Below, in pieces: positions 17,101-27,403 of a DNA stretch of 64,000 nucleotides (position 1 is the stretch's first letter; each line of letters opens with the position of its first letter). Below the pieces are notes generated by a model. The model was not told the origin of the DNA. It saw only the letters and a program-made list of their open reading frames with translations, and did not search any database. The translations under genes and the position numbers were made by a program. This stretch comes from Reyranella sp. (lineage in GTDB: Bacteria; Pseudomonadota; Alphaproteobacteria; Reyranellales; Reyranellaceae): contig NZ_SCVC01000030.1 in NCBI RefSeq assembly GCF_004297405.1, positions 124,001 to 188,000 on the forward strand, written 5' to 3'.

Positions 17101-18552
17101 TTACGAGACCTGTTTCACGCCGGGTGGCTGCCATGTGCCCTCGCCCGCCGGCAGGATCGACGGTGGCGCAGACTTCGGCCAGTACAGGCGCATCACGAGA
17201 TAGATCCTGTCGTTCGGCGCCGGAAGCCAGTTGGCTTCCTTGTCGGCGCCGGGGCTGTCCTTCTGAATGTACAGCGTCAGAGAGCCGTCCGCGTCCTTCT
17301 TCATCGCCGACAGCATCGGCGAGTTGATGAGGTAGCGATTGATCGGGTTCTTCACCAGGAGCTGGCTCTTGCCGTCGTACATCGTCACGGACCAGAACGC
17401 ATTCACCGGCGGCAACTGGCCGGGAGCGAAGGTGATGGTGTACTTGTGCTTGCTGCCGTCGAGCGGCTCGCCGGTCGCGTCGGTCCGGGCATAGGGATAC
17501 ATGGCTTCAACGGCATCGTTGCCATAGAGGCCGCCCTTGGCAGCCCCGGCCCGCATCAACCAGTCGCCGTTGAAGAAGGCCTCGTCACCGAAGAACGCAC
17601 CGACGCTCCAGCCGTTGATGCTCTTGTTTCCATTGGCCAGCCATTTGTCGACCTTGTCGTCACCCTGCTTCATGGCCCCCAGGATTGCCGCCTTGTGTTC
17701 GGGCGACAGATCCTTGAACGCGAAGGTCTTGCCGGGGCCGATGCCGATCTTCGCGAGTTTCGCGCGAACCGCCTTGTCCCTCGCCGTCTCGGGGACGAAC
17801 TGCAGGGCCGCGTCGAGATACTGGAAGAAGTTGTTCTTGATCCCGGCCGTGGTGGCGGGAAGGAACTCGATCTTGGGCGCGGCAGCCGGGGCGGGTTGCT
17901 TGAGGAAAGCGGAAAGCGGCTGCGCCTTGTAGCCGGCCTGAACTTTCTCGACGTTCGGCATGTCGCCAGGGTTGAAGAGCTGGGTGCGGAAAGCCGCGAA
18001 CGTGAACGGCGTCGTCGATCGGAAGACCTTCTTCAGTCCGGTCGACGCCGCGGGCGTTTCGCCCTTCCAGTCGGGGCCGACCACCAGATAGTCGCCCGGC
18101 TCGGTCCCCGTGGCGCGCGTGCCGATATAGCCGAAATTGTAGGTGTTGCCGTCGATCAACTGAACCGAGTAGTAGCGGTCCCTTGCGATCGCCGGCACCG
18201 AGATGACCATCGGCTCGGCGCGCAGGTCCAGCCAGAGGATCGAGTAAGGGGTGTCGCTGTTCGGCGTGATGATTGCCGTGTCCGCCGGGGTGGCGACATG
18301 GTGCATGTTGTTGATTTGGTTAAACGGCGCCTTGAACTGCCCCGAGTTCCTGTCGACGGCGAACTCCTGCATGACGGCATAGTTCATCACGAGCGGCAGG
18401 CCGTAGATGAAGCCTTCCTCGGCGATGTCCTTGGCCTCCTGCAGGCTGGGCCAGCCGGCCTTGTTCTGCGCAAGGGCCGGGATGGACTTCGCCGTCGTGG
18501 CGGCGAATGCGGCCATCGCCGCCGAACAAAGCAGGTCGCGTTTGGTAAGCAT
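17101..18552 (-). CDS. DUF1254/DUF1214 exported protein
   Basis: Periplasmic protein of 483 aa with a signal peptide (MLTKRDLLCSAAMAAFAATTAKSIPALAQ). The N-terminal half matches DUF1254 (AKDIAEEGFIYGLPLVMNYAVMQEF, TPNSDTPYSILWLDLRAEPMVISVP, RYYSVQLIDGNTYNFGYIGTRATG). The C-terminal part matches DUF1214 (GQLPPVNAFWSVTMYDG, LIQ-like YIQKDSPGADKEANWLPAP, RLYWP). Both domains are widespread in proteobacteria with no agreed function. The gene stands alone, convergent with yghU. Confidence 0.9.
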   Translation of the reverse strand: MLTKRDLLCSAAMAAFAATTAKSIPALAQNKAGWPSLQEAKDIAEEGFIYGLPLVMNYAVMQEFAVDRNSGQFKAPFNQINNMHHVATPADTAIITPNSDTPYSILWLDLRAEPMVISVPAIARDRYYSVQLIDGNTYNFGYIGTRATGTEPGDYLVVGPDWKGETPAASTGLKKVFRSTTPFTFAAFRTQLFNPGDMPNVEKVQAGYKAQPLSAFLKQPAPAAAPKIEFLPATTAGIKNNFFQYLDAALQFVPETARDKAVRAKLAKIGIGPGKTFAFKDLSPEHKAAILGAMKQGDDKVDKWLANGNKSINGWSVGAFFGDEAFFNGDWLMRAGAAKGGLYGNDAVEAMYPYARTDATGEPLDGSKHKYTITFAPGQLPPVNAFWSVTMYDGKSQLLVKNPINRYLINSPMLSAMKKDADGSLTLYIQKDSPGADKEANWLPAPNDRIYLVMRLYWPKSAPPSILPAGEGTWQPPGVKQVS

Positions 18553-18654
18553 CTTAACAACTTCCTTTCAGGGCGCGGCTTGTGGTCGAGCGCGCGCAGA
18601 CAACAAAAGAGAGGGCTCCCGCCCCGTCACCGAGGTTGCGTCACCGACGTTGTG

Positions 18655-18951
18655 TCACCGGCGTGGGGGTATCGAGGCGGGCGGGTTGCGTTTCTTGGCG
18701 CCGGTGACGATCAGGAGCTGGCGCGGCGCCTCGATCATCAGGCGACAGGCCTTGGTGGTCATGTGGTCGCCGATCTGCAGGAACACGCCTTCGTCCACCT
18801 TGGTCTTCTTCTGGTCGTCGACCTCGAAGGCGGCGCCGTCGCGTGCACGCGACACGCGGACATTCCCCTCCGACACGATTTCCCTCAGAAAATACTGGTC
18901 CTTGTCGACGTAGAAGTCTTCGCCTTGCTTCAAGGTGAGTACCAGAGCCAT
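18655..18951 (-). CDS. Small beta-rich protein, CsrA-like at both ends
   Basis: 98-aa protein with a strong Shine-Dalgarno (GGGAGGGG) before ATG 18951. It opens MALVLTLKQGEDFYV, like the first strand of CsrA (ML-LTRK-GE), and ends CRLMIEAPRQLLIVTGAKKR, like the CsrA strand containing an NAP-x-EV motif. About 45 extra residues lie between (EGNVRVSRARDGAAFEVDD, FLQIGDHMTTK). FlbT is an alternative weak match. Neither assignment is secure. It is divergent from the RsbQ-like gene and upstream of the DUF1254 gene on the same strand. Confidence 0.6.
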   Translation of the reverse strand: MALVLTLKQGEDFYVDKDQYFLREIVSEGNVRVSRARDGAAFEVDDQKKTKVDEGVFLQIGDHMTTKACRLMIEAPRQLLIVTGAKKRNPPASIPPRR

Positions 18952-19105
18952 CGATCGCCCCTCCCTGGGCTCGTGTCGGGCGGGCAAAATACGCAGGCGG
19001 GTGCTGGCACCGCAATCGATTTCGGGGTGCAGGTGTTGCGAGTTCGTGACGCCGCCGGTGCGCCGCGATATCGTGCCGGAGGTCCTGGGGCGGCTTGGGG
19101 GTGAT

Positions 19106-19894
19106 GTGTTGGCGCTCGTGCGCAACAATGTCCGTACGGCGGGCACCGGCCCCGCGGCGATGATGTTCGCCCATGGATTTGGCTGCGACCAGAACATGTG
19201 GCGGCACGTGGCGCCCGCCTTCGAGGTCAGGTTCCGCACGATCCTCTTCGACCATGTCGGCGCGGGCGGATCGGACCTGAAAGCCTACGATCCCGAGAAA
19301 TACGCCACGCTCGCGGGCTATGCCGACGACGTGGTCGAGATCGGCCGCGAGCTCGGCCTCCGGGATGCGGTCTTCGTCGGCCATTCCGTCAGCGCGATGA
19401 TCGGGCTGCTGGCGTCCCTGAAGGCGCCCGGCATGTTCCGCAGCCTCGTCATGGTCGGGCCGTCGCCCCGCTACATCGACGACGACGGCTATGTCGGCGG
19501 CTTCACCAAACAGCAGATCGGCGAGCTGCTGGATTTCCTCGGCGACAACCACATGGGCTGGTCGGCCGCGATGGCCCCCATGATCATGGGTAATCCCGAC
19601 CGGCCGGAACTCGGCCAGGAGCTCACCAACAGCTTCTGCCGTACCGACCCCGACATCGCGAAGGAGTTTGCCCGGGTCACGTTCAACTCCGATAACCGGG
19701 CCGACCTCGGGAAGGTCACGCTCCCGACGCTCATCCTCCAGTGCAGCGAGGATATCATCGCCCCGACCGCGGTCGGCGAGTACATTCACAGGCAAATGCC
19801 GAACAGCCAACTCGTGATCCTGAAGGCGACGGGCCACTGCCCGAACCTCAGTGCCCCCGGCGAAGTCATCGCGGCGATGCGCGCCTTTGTCTGA
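19106..19894 (+). CDS. RsbQ-like alpha/beta hydrolase
   Basis: Cytoplasmic hydrolase of 262 aa closely resembling Bacillus subtilis RsbQ, the energy-stress cofactor, and related to the KAI2/D14 receptor hydrolases. Signature blocks match RsbQ: MMFAHGFGCDQNMW, ILFDHVGAGGSDLKAYD, AVFVGHSVSAMIGLLAS, LVMVGPSPRYIDDDGYVGGF and CSEDIIAPTAVGEYIH. The catalytic triad is Ser94, Asp216 and His244 by my numbering, equivalent to Ser96, Asp219 and His247 of RsbQ. GTG 19106 follows a GGGGG Shine-Dalgarno and gives an RsbQ-like length. The next gene, 22 bases on, encodes a PAS histidine kinase, recalling the RsbQ-RsbP pair. Confidence 0.9.
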   Translation: MLALVRNNVRTAGTGPAAMMFAHGFGCDQNMWRHVAPAFEVRFRTILFDHVGAGGSDLKAYDPEKYATLAGYADDVVEIGRELGLRDAVFVGHSVSAMIGLLASLKAPGMFRSLVMVGPSPRYIDDDGYVGGFTKQQIGELLDFLGDNHMGWSAAMAPMIMGNPDRPELGQELTNSFCRTDPDIAKEFARVTFNSDNRADLGKVTLPTLILQCSEDIIAPTAVGEYIHRQMPNSQLVILKATGHCPNLSAPGEVIAAMRAFV

Positions 19895-19916
19895 TCCCTT
19901 GTCCGATCCCGGCCCC

Positions 19917-21068
19917 ATGGAAGAGGATCTGCAAGACCTCTACGAAAACGCGCCCTGCGGGTATCTCTCGCTGCGTGCCGACGGGCGGATCGTCAAGGCC
20001 AACCAGACGTTCTGCCGCTGGACGGGTTACGCGCCGGCCGAGCTGATCGGCAAGCGGCTGCACGACTTCCTCAACATCGCGGGCCGCATCTTCTACGAAA
20101 CCCACTTCGCCCCTCTGCTGCGCATGCAGGGCTTCTTCAACGAGGTCGCGCTCGATCTCGTCAGGAAGGACGGCGGAACCTTTCCCGCGCTGATCAACGC
20201 GACGGAGCGAACCGATGCCGAAGGAAAGCCTCAATTCATCCGGCTGACGGTCTTCAACGCGACGGACCGGCGCCGCTATGAGCGCGAGCTGCTGAAGGCG
20301 CGCGACGAGCTGAAGACGCTGGCGGCGACGCTCGAGAAGCGCGTTGCCGAGGCCGCGGCGAAACAGTTGCGCAGCGACAGCGCACTCAGCACGCAGCGCG
20401 AGGATGCCGAGCTTCGCGAACAGTTCATCGCCGTGCTGGGGCACGACCTGCGCAATCCCCTGGCATCCATCTCCTCGGGGTTGCACCTGATCCAGAGGTC
20501 GAAGCTGGACGAGCAGGCCGAGGAGATCATCATCCTGATGCAGAAGAGCATCGTGCGGATGGCGGGCCTAGTCACCAATCTTCTCGACTTCGCGCGGGGC
20601 CGGCTGGGTGGCGGCATCACGCTGACGCTCTCCGCCCTGCCGCTCGAACCCGTGCTGCGGCAGGTAGTCGACGAACTGCAGAGCATTCATCCGGACAGGA
20701 TCATCAAGACGGACTTCGCCTTGACCAAACCCATCACGGCCGATCCGATGCGGATCGGGCAGCTCTTCTCCAATCTGCTGGGCAACGCACTGACCTATGG
20801 CACCGAAGGCAAGCCCGTGACTGTGATCGCGAAGACGGAAGAACAGTTCGAGCTGGCCGTCTGCAACGCAGGAACACCGATCGAAGCGGCGGCGATGGAG
20901 CGGCTGTTCCAGCCCTTCTCGCGAGGCGAAGTGCGGCCGAGCCAGGAAGGTCTGGGGCTCGGCCTCTACATCGCGTCGGAAATCGCCAAGGCGCATGGCG
21001 GCACGATCGACGTCACCTCGACGCCCGAACTGACCTGCTTCACCCTGAGGATGCCGCTGCAGCGCTGA
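19917..21068 (+). CDS. PAS-domain sensor histidine kinase
   Basis: Soluble sensor kinase of 383 aa. A PAS domain occupies about residues 5-130 (LYENAPCGYLSLRADGRIVKANQTFCRWTGYAPAELIGKRLHDFL; FPALINATERTDAEGKPQFIRLTVFNATDRRRYE). A coiled coil follows (ELLKARDELKTLAATLEKRVAEAAAKQ), then a HisKA domain with the phosphorylated His in QFIAVLGHDLRNPLASISSG. The ATPase domain carries N-box QLFSNLLGNALTYG and G-box GLGLGLYIASEIAKAHGG. There is no membrane segment, so it likely senses a cytoplasmic ligand, possibly a product of the RsbQ-like hydrolase just upstream. No response regulator is adjacent. Confidence 0.92.
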   Translation: MEEDLQDLYENAPCGYLSLRADGRIVKANQTFCRWTGYAPAELIGKRLHDFLNIAGRIFYETHFAPLLRMQGFFNEVALDLVRKDGGTFPALINATERTDAEGKPQFIRLTVFNATDRRRYERELLKARDELKTLAATLEKRVAEAAAKQLRSDSALSTQREDAELREQFIAVLGHDLRNPLASISSGLHLIQRSKLDEQAEEIIILMQKSIVRMAGLVTNLLDFARGRLGGGITLTLSALPLEPVLRQVVDELQSIHPDRIIKTDFALTKPITADPMRIGQLFSNLLGNALTYGTEGKPVTVIAKTEEQFELAVCNAGTPIEAAAMERLFQPFSRGEVRPSQEGLGLGLYIASEIAKAHGGTIDVTSTPELTCFTLRMPLQR

Positions 21069-21307
21069 ACCGTTCGGATCGGCGCGTTAGGTGTTGGACT
21101 TCACTTGCGGGATGGGTAGTGGGTCAGTTTGATTTGACCGGGCAGCTACCAGCAGTTTGACGATGGTGTTTTGCACACCCGCTGATGCGGAAGATCGTCC
21201 GGATGGAAACACTCTCGACCATCGTTGTAAGTGCTTGGTTGCGGGAAGCTTGTTCATTCCCGACTACCTGACCGGTTTGTTCAATTTTCTGCTTGCACCA
21301 GCTGGCC

Positions 21308-21339
21308 GCAAGCATATGCTTGCAAAATGATATGCAAGC
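21308..21339. promoter_or_regulatory. Operator-like palindrome with an extra half-site upstream of the P63C gene
   Basis: GCAAGCATATGCTTGC at 21308-21323 is a perfect 16-bp palindrome. A third half-site, ATGCAAGC, lies at 21332-21339 just before the AGGAG of the next gene. The position overlaps the expected promoter and leader, suggesting autoregulation or repression. No protein binding is proven. Confidence 0.5.
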
Positions 21340-21349
21340 AGGAGCCATC

Positions 21350-22417
21350 ATGTCCGATGAGGAGAAAGACCAGAGCAAGGTTGTAGGGGCCTTGGCCCGG
21401 GCGCAGTCGCTTAGTCAACAGGAGCGAAGCGCGATTGCCCGCAAAGCTGCGTTGTCACGCCATCGCAAGGATATGCCGAAGGCGATCGCGGAAGGCATCT
21501 TGCGGATTGGCAATCTGGCAATTCCCTGCGCTGTGCTTGACGACGCCAAGAACACTCGCGTCCTCAGCCAGAACGGCTTTTTAAAGGCGATCGGACGACA
21601 CCCGTTCGCATCTGGAGGCAGCGGATCAGCGATCGACGATACCGCGCCATTTTTTCGGGCAAAAAACCTAAAAGACTTTATTTCTAAGGATTTAGAGCGA
21701 TCGTCGACTCCGATCCAATACTTGCCGAAAAACCCTACCTCCGGCGCTGCTGGCGTTGGCTACGGCTATCGAGCAACACTCTTGCCAGATGTTTGCTGGG
21801 TCTATCAGGACGCCATGACCGCGGGGCGTCTCTTAAAGAGTCAGATACATGTCGGCCAAGCTGCCAGAGCCTTTCTAAAGGCTCTCACGAATCACGCGAT
21901 CGACGATCTTATCGATCAGGCGACGGGATTTGACGATGTTCGCAAATACAATGCGGTCATCAAGCTTCTCGAACAGCAGGTGTCCGACGAAAAATTGACG
22001 TATGCTAGAATGTTCAACACGGACTTCTATCGGATGCTTTACCGGCTAAACGGCTGGCCGTTCGATCCCGAAACTACCGCCCGACCAGCCGTGCTGGGGC
22101 ACTGGATGAACAACTTCTACGATCGAATGACACCGGGCATCCGGAAAGCCTTACATCAAAGAGTTAAGCGCAACTCTCGCGGACGCCCGACGGAAAAATT
22201 AACTCAGTATCTAACAGACGATGAAGGAAAGAAGCGGCTTCGCGAGCTAACGGAGGGCATCATGGCGATTGGCCGCCTCTCGTCCGGCAAAGTCGACTTC
22301 TGGGAAAAGATGGACATCGCATATCCAAAGTTCGGCGCTGTCCCGCTCTTGCCGTTCGATGGGGGGCTGCCAAAACTCCGCCCGCCTCAGAACTCTATTT
22401 CCAGCGAATCTGAGTAG
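21350..22417 (+). CDS. P63C-domain protein of mobile-element type
   Basis: 355-aa protein of the P63C family found in phages and genomic islands; its biochemical role is unknown. ATG 21350 has AGGAG at 21339-21343. The N-terminus resembles Ala/Arg-rich segments of accessory proteins (LSQQERSAIARKAALSRHRKD). The P63C-like region includes ARMFNTDFYRMLYRLNGWPFD and RPAVLGHWMNNFYDRMTPGIRKALHQR, followed by a conserved tail with IMAIGRLSSGKVDFWEKMDIAYPKFG. Base composition is visibly AT-richer than the flanking genes, and a palindromic operator-like site precedes it. Both point to horizontal acquisition. Confidence 0.8.
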   Translation: MSDEEKDQSKVVGALARAQSLSQQERSAIARKAALSRHRKDMPKAIAEGILRIGNLAIPCAVLDDAKNTRVLSQNGFLKAIGRHPFASGGSGSAIDDTAPFFRAKNLKDFISKDLERSSTPIQYLPKNPTSGAAGVGYGYRATLLPDVCWVYQDAMTAGRLLKSQIHVGQAARAFLKALTNHAIDDLIDQATGFDDVRKYNAVIKLLEQQVSDEKLTYARMFNTDFYRMLYRLNGWPFDPETTARPAVLGHWMNNFYDRMTPGIRKALHQRVKRNSRGRPTEKLTQYLTDDEGKKRLRELTEGIMAIGRLSSGKVDFWEKMDIAYPKFGAVPLLPFDGGLPKLRPPQNSISSESE

Positions 22418-22589
22418 CTTTTCGAGCAATCTCTGCCCTACGCTCGCCATGAGTCGCGCCGCTTTTTCTTGCCGGAGCAACGGCGGCGGGGTTCTTCCCG
22501 TCGTCCGGCCGGGTGTCCTTCCTCCCGCGGCAATGTCGCCAATGAGCTTGGCAAGGGAGAGGGAATCGTGGGGGCGGTTCAGAGCTTGG

Positions 22590-22817
22590 TCACATCCATT
22601 GATCGACCTGCCCGGGCGCTAGTTTCCGCGCATCCAGTTCTGCTTCAGATAACCGACTGACAGCCTCTACAAGAACGTCCGAAGTGTCGATTTGGTCATA
22701 CTTTCTGACAGCTTTCTCGGCTTCGATAGGGTCAGAACACGCAGCATGGAACAGCCGCTGAGATGTTCCCCCGCCGTTTACCTTCATCGTTACTCGAACG
22801 GTCCATCCACCAGACAT
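22590..22817 (-). CDS. Small protein of unknown function
   Basis: 75-aa frame with a good GGAGG five bases before ATG 22817 (MSGGWTVRVTMKVNGGGTSQRLFHAACSDPIEAEKAVRKYD). The body suggests two strands and two helices (PIEAEKAVRKYDQID, VLVEAVSRLSEAELDARKL). I do not recognise the family. It lies in the AT-richer patch after the P63C gene, in convergent orientation, and may belong to the same acquired segment. Confidence 0.55.
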   Translation of the reverse strand: MSGGWTVRVTMKVNGGGTSQRLFHAACSDPIEAEKAVRKYDQIDTSDVLVEAVSRLSEAELDARKLAPGQVDQWM

Positions 22818-22940
22818 ACTTACCTCCCAAACCTCCTCCATTGTGGGCCGTCTCTGCGTTAGTTGAAAGCATGGTCAACGGCTAAGAAGTTCAACTGAGC
22901 CGCTACTCTGCAGCAAGCGACGTCGCCCTTCGAACATGGG

Positions 22941-24620
22941 TCAGTCCTTGTAGACCTCGACCGTCTGCATCATGCCCATCTCCTCGTGGTTCATCATGTG
23001 ACAGTGCAGCATGAAGATGCCGGTGTAGTCGAGGAAGCGCGAGCGGAACACCGTGCTGCCGCCGGCGCGCGTCACCACCACCGTATCGCGCCAGGTGAGG
23101 TCATCCGGTCGCTTGCCGTCGATCTCCGTCACCTGGAACGGGTTGATGTGGATGTGGAACACATGGTCGTCGTGTTGGTGGATGTTACGGATCGTCCACT
23201 CCTCCACGGCGCCCAGCTTCACCCGCTGGTCGATGCGCGTAGGGTCGAAGGTCTTGCCGTCGATGAGCGTGGTGAATTCCTGCCAGTGCGCGCCGGGGTC
23301 GTTGCCCGGCGGATCGCCCGCGCCCGAGAAGACGAGCGTACGTCGGCCGGTGATCTCCTCGTCGCGGATCGTCTCGAACGGCGGCTTGGAGGGCAGCGCG
23401 GCCGGCAGCTTCATCGCCATCGGCTCGCCCGAGACGACGACCCGCGCCAGCGGGCCGCTGGGCGACGGATGACCCTGGTTGTACGGCATGGCGTTAAGCT
23501 CGTAGGTACCCGCGGCACCCGCCTGCACCAGCACGTCGGCGCGCTGGCCCGGCGCCATCAGGAGCTGCTTCTTCTCCTGCATCGACGTGAGCGGGATGCC
23601 GTCGTAGGCGATGACGTTCAGCCGGTGCCCGGCCAGCTCCATCAGGATGTTGTCCTGATACTGCGAGCCGACCACGCGCCAGCGCTGCACTTCGCCCGGC
23701 CGCATGTCGATAGTCGGGCGGCGCTGGCCGTTGATCGCGAGGAAGCGGGTCGCGTCCTCGGGAAAGAGCGTGCTGCCGAAATCCTCGATCATGCCGAAGG
23801 CGTCGAACACGACCTGCGACAGCAGCATGACCCTCTCGCGCGCCGCGGCGATCTCGGGCACTTCGGCGAAATCGCCCTCGACGACGATGGCGCCGACCAT
23901 GCCGCTCGCCACCTGAACGTCGGCCGAGCCGTGATGATGCGGATGGTACCAGTAGGTGCCGCGCGTATGGTCCTTGGGCAGCGCGATCTCGACGTCGTAG
24001 GACTTGCCCGGCAGCATGGTGCGCATGACGTTGTCGGCAATGCCGCTCGGGCTGCAATGCGCGCCGTGGAAATGGAAGTTCGTGTTGTTGAACTGGTGCG
24101 GCCGCGTGATGTCCCTGGGCATCAAGTCGCGGTTGGGCGGCAGGTCGTTGTCCAGCCGGACCTTCAGCGTCTCGCCGGGCTTCATGCGCAGGGTCGGCGC
24201 CAGCCCGCCCTCGTAGCTGCGCAGATAGAGCCGCCGGGCGCCGATGTTGCGCCAGGTGTAGGCACAGCGAATGCTGGTGTTGAGCACGCCGTTCTGAGAA
24301 CGACGAGCTTCCGGCTCGATCAGCGGCTGGTCGAGCGGCGGCGGGGCCGTGCTCGCGGCCACGCCGATTTCGGCCATATGGGCGTGGCCAGCATGGACGG
24401 CGGGCGATGCCGGCGCGACGGGCGCGGGAGCCCCCGGCGTTACGTGGCCGGCGTGACCCGCATGAGGGCCGCCCGGTTGTGCACCGCTGGTCTGCGCCAA
24501 TGCCGTGCCGCCGCCGAGCGCGACGGTACCCAAAGCAAGGCCAGCCTGAAGCACGCCACGACGCGACGCCTGCGAACCCGGCGTGCGGCCGGTGCCGGTG
24601 ATTTCCGATTTCTTGGTCAT
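22941..24620 (-). CDS. Multicopper oxidase, Tat-exported
   Basis: Periplasmic three-domain multicopper oxidase of 559 aa. A twin-arginine signal is visible (QASRRGVLQAGLALGTVALGGGTALAQ) after ATG 24620. A Gly/Pro linker rich in His follows (PHAGHAGHVTPG, VHAGHAHMAE). Copper-ligand motifs appear in order: NFHFHGAHCSPSG, YWYHPHHHGSADVQVASGMVG, HQHDDHVFHIHINPFQV and FMLHCHMMNHEEMGMM, the last containing the HCH type-1/type-3 ligands and an axial Met. It probably oxidises Cu(I), phenols or metals with O2. It shares strand with the small membrane gene and groEL upstream. Confidence 0.93.
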   Translation of the reverse strand: MTKKSEITGTGRTPGSQASRRGVLQAGLALGTVALGGGTALAQTSGAQPGGPHAGHAGHVTPGAPAPVAPASPAVHAGHAHMAEIGVAASTAPPPLDQPLIEPEARRSQNGVLNTSIRCAYTWRNIGARRLYLRSYEGGLAPTLRMKPGETLKVRLDNDLPPNRDLMPRDITRPHQFNNTNFHFHGAHCSPSGIADNVMRTMLPGKSYDVEIALPKDHTRGTYWYHPHHHGSADVQVASGMVGAIVVEGDFAEVPEIAAARERVMLLSQVVFDAFGMIEDFGSTLFPEDATRFLAINGQRRPTIDMRPGEVQRWRVVGSQYQDNILMELAGHRLNVIAYDGIPLTSMQEKKQLLMAPGQRADVLVQAGAAGTYELNAMPYNQGHPSPSGPLARVVVSGEPMAMKLPAALPSKPPFETIRDEEITGRRTLVFSGAGDPPGNDPGAHWQEFTTLIDGKTFDPTRIDQRVKLGAVEEWTIRNIHQHDDHVFHIHINPFQVTEIDGKRPDDLTWRDTVVVTRAGGSTVFRSRFLDYTGIFMLHCHMMNHEEMGMMQTVEVYKD

Positions 24621-24799
24621 AGCCCCCAACTCTCCAGTCCCGCCCGTCCCGGTTGCACCGGTCGAACGAGACTGCCCACACCCCCGTACTGCCGAGAACA
24701 TAGCGGCCCGGACGGAAAACGGCCAGCGTCGAGGCGCGGCCGCTCAGGGAAAGAGGCCTAAGGGGATAGGCTCAGCGAGACAGGCTTAGAGAGACAGAC

Positions 24800-25315
24800 T
24801 CAGGAGCGCACCGGCCCCTGGTACTGCAGCGACACGCCCTGCATCTGCATCGTGGCGTTGCGGCCGGCTTCGAGATTGTTGTCGGTCGTGACGTCCTTCA
24901 CGAAAAGGAACACCGCCACCACGAGGATGCCGCAGGCCAGCAACATCCCGAGTCCAGATCCACCGTTCATCGCCGTCCCTTTCGTTTGCTTCTTGTCGTT
25001 CTTCCTTAGCACAGGAATGGCCGGCGTGGCGCCCGATACCGGCAGCCAGCCCACCAGGCGCGCGGCCATCGTCTCGACGTCCGCCGCGTTCCAGTCGCCT
25101 TCGGGCAGCATTGCGATCGTGACGGCGAAGGCCCGCGCCGCGGTCTCCTGCGGCAGGCTCGCCAGCCGCGCGGCCTCGCGCCAGGGATCGTAGCCCAGCC
25201 GAGTCAGGGCGCTGAACACCGACAGCGGCACGCCCTCCTTCTCTTCGCCGACAGTCGCGAAGAGGAACGCGTTGTAGGGCGAATGGCCGAGTGTGTATTC
25301 CGGTCGCAAGGTCAT
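24800..25315 (-). CDS. Hypothetical protein with C-terminal membrane segment, downstream of groEL
   Basis: 171-aa protein beginning MTLRPEYTLGHSPYNAFLFATVGEEKEGVPLSVFSALTRLGYDPWREAARLASLP, a pattern that in my memory recurs beside secondary groEL genes in rhizobia and relatives. The N-terminal ~100 residues look globular and helical (AARAFAVTIAMLPEGDWNAADVETMAARLVGWLP). After a Lys-rich linker (RKNDKKQTKG) comes one transmembrane helix (GLGMLLACGILVVAVFLFVKDV). It starts 23 bases after the groEL stop and is probably cotranscribed. Function unknown. Confidence 0.75.
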   Translation of the reverse strand: MTLRPEYTLGHSPYNAFLFATVGEEKEGVPLSVFSALTRLGYDPWREAARLASLPQETAARAFAVTIAMLPEGDWNAADVETMAARLVGWLPVSGATPAIPVLRKNDKKQTKGTAMNGGSGLGMLLACGILVVAVFLFVKDVTTDNNLEAGRNATMQMQGVSLQYQGPVRS

Positions 25316-25338
25316 AGGAGACCTCCCGCAAGCCCCGC

Positions 25339-27069
<1,731 letters not shown>

Positions 27070-27232
27070 TTACGCCGTCGACTTCCTGACGATGGCGGGG
27101 CCCGGTCTACCGATAGAGACTTGGTGTGCCGCGGGCAACTAACAAGCGATATCTGGGGGAATCGGGGGCTGGGAAGCGGGTTAGTAGGCCCCGAGACGCC
27201 CGAGGACAGGCGCGGCCCCCTTCTCGCCTCAC

Positions 27233-27300
27233 CCTGAGGAGCGCCCATCGGCGCATTCACATGCGCCTTAAGCGGTGCGTCTCGAAGGGTCGGCCTCAGG
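27233..27300. repeat. 68-bp palindromic dispersed repeat
   Basis: The ends are CCTGAGG (27233) and CCTCAGG (27294), reverse complements of each other. Inside is a second hairpin, GGCGCA-TTCACA-TGCGCC (27250-27267), and a GTGCGTCTCGAAGGGT stretch. This layout resembles the short dispersed palindromes common in Rhizobiales chromosomes. A fragment of the same family is at 17065-17082. Confidence 0.6.
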
Positions 27301-27310
27301 CACGGTGCTC

Positions 27311-27326
27311 GTGCAATCGATTGCAC
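27311..27326. promoter_or_regulatory. Perfect 16-bp palindrome GTGCAATCGATTGCAC
   Basis: A CG-centred perfect palindrome of LacI-operator style about 80 bases upstream of the DUF4336 start. Close variants also occur at 32014 and 46747, both inside coding sequence, which argues that it may instead be a repeat fragment. No LacI-family gene is in the window. Confidence 0.35.
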
Positions 27327-27403
27327 GGCCAGGCGCCACCGGGCTTGCGAGTACGATCTTCAACGCCTAGCTATCCGCCGGTACCAGCTGCATCGGGCCG
27401 GAG

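Noticed and set aside
22986..24761. 591-codon plus-strand frame
   Set aside because: Antisense to the multicopper oxidase gene, whose copper motifs prove the coding strand.
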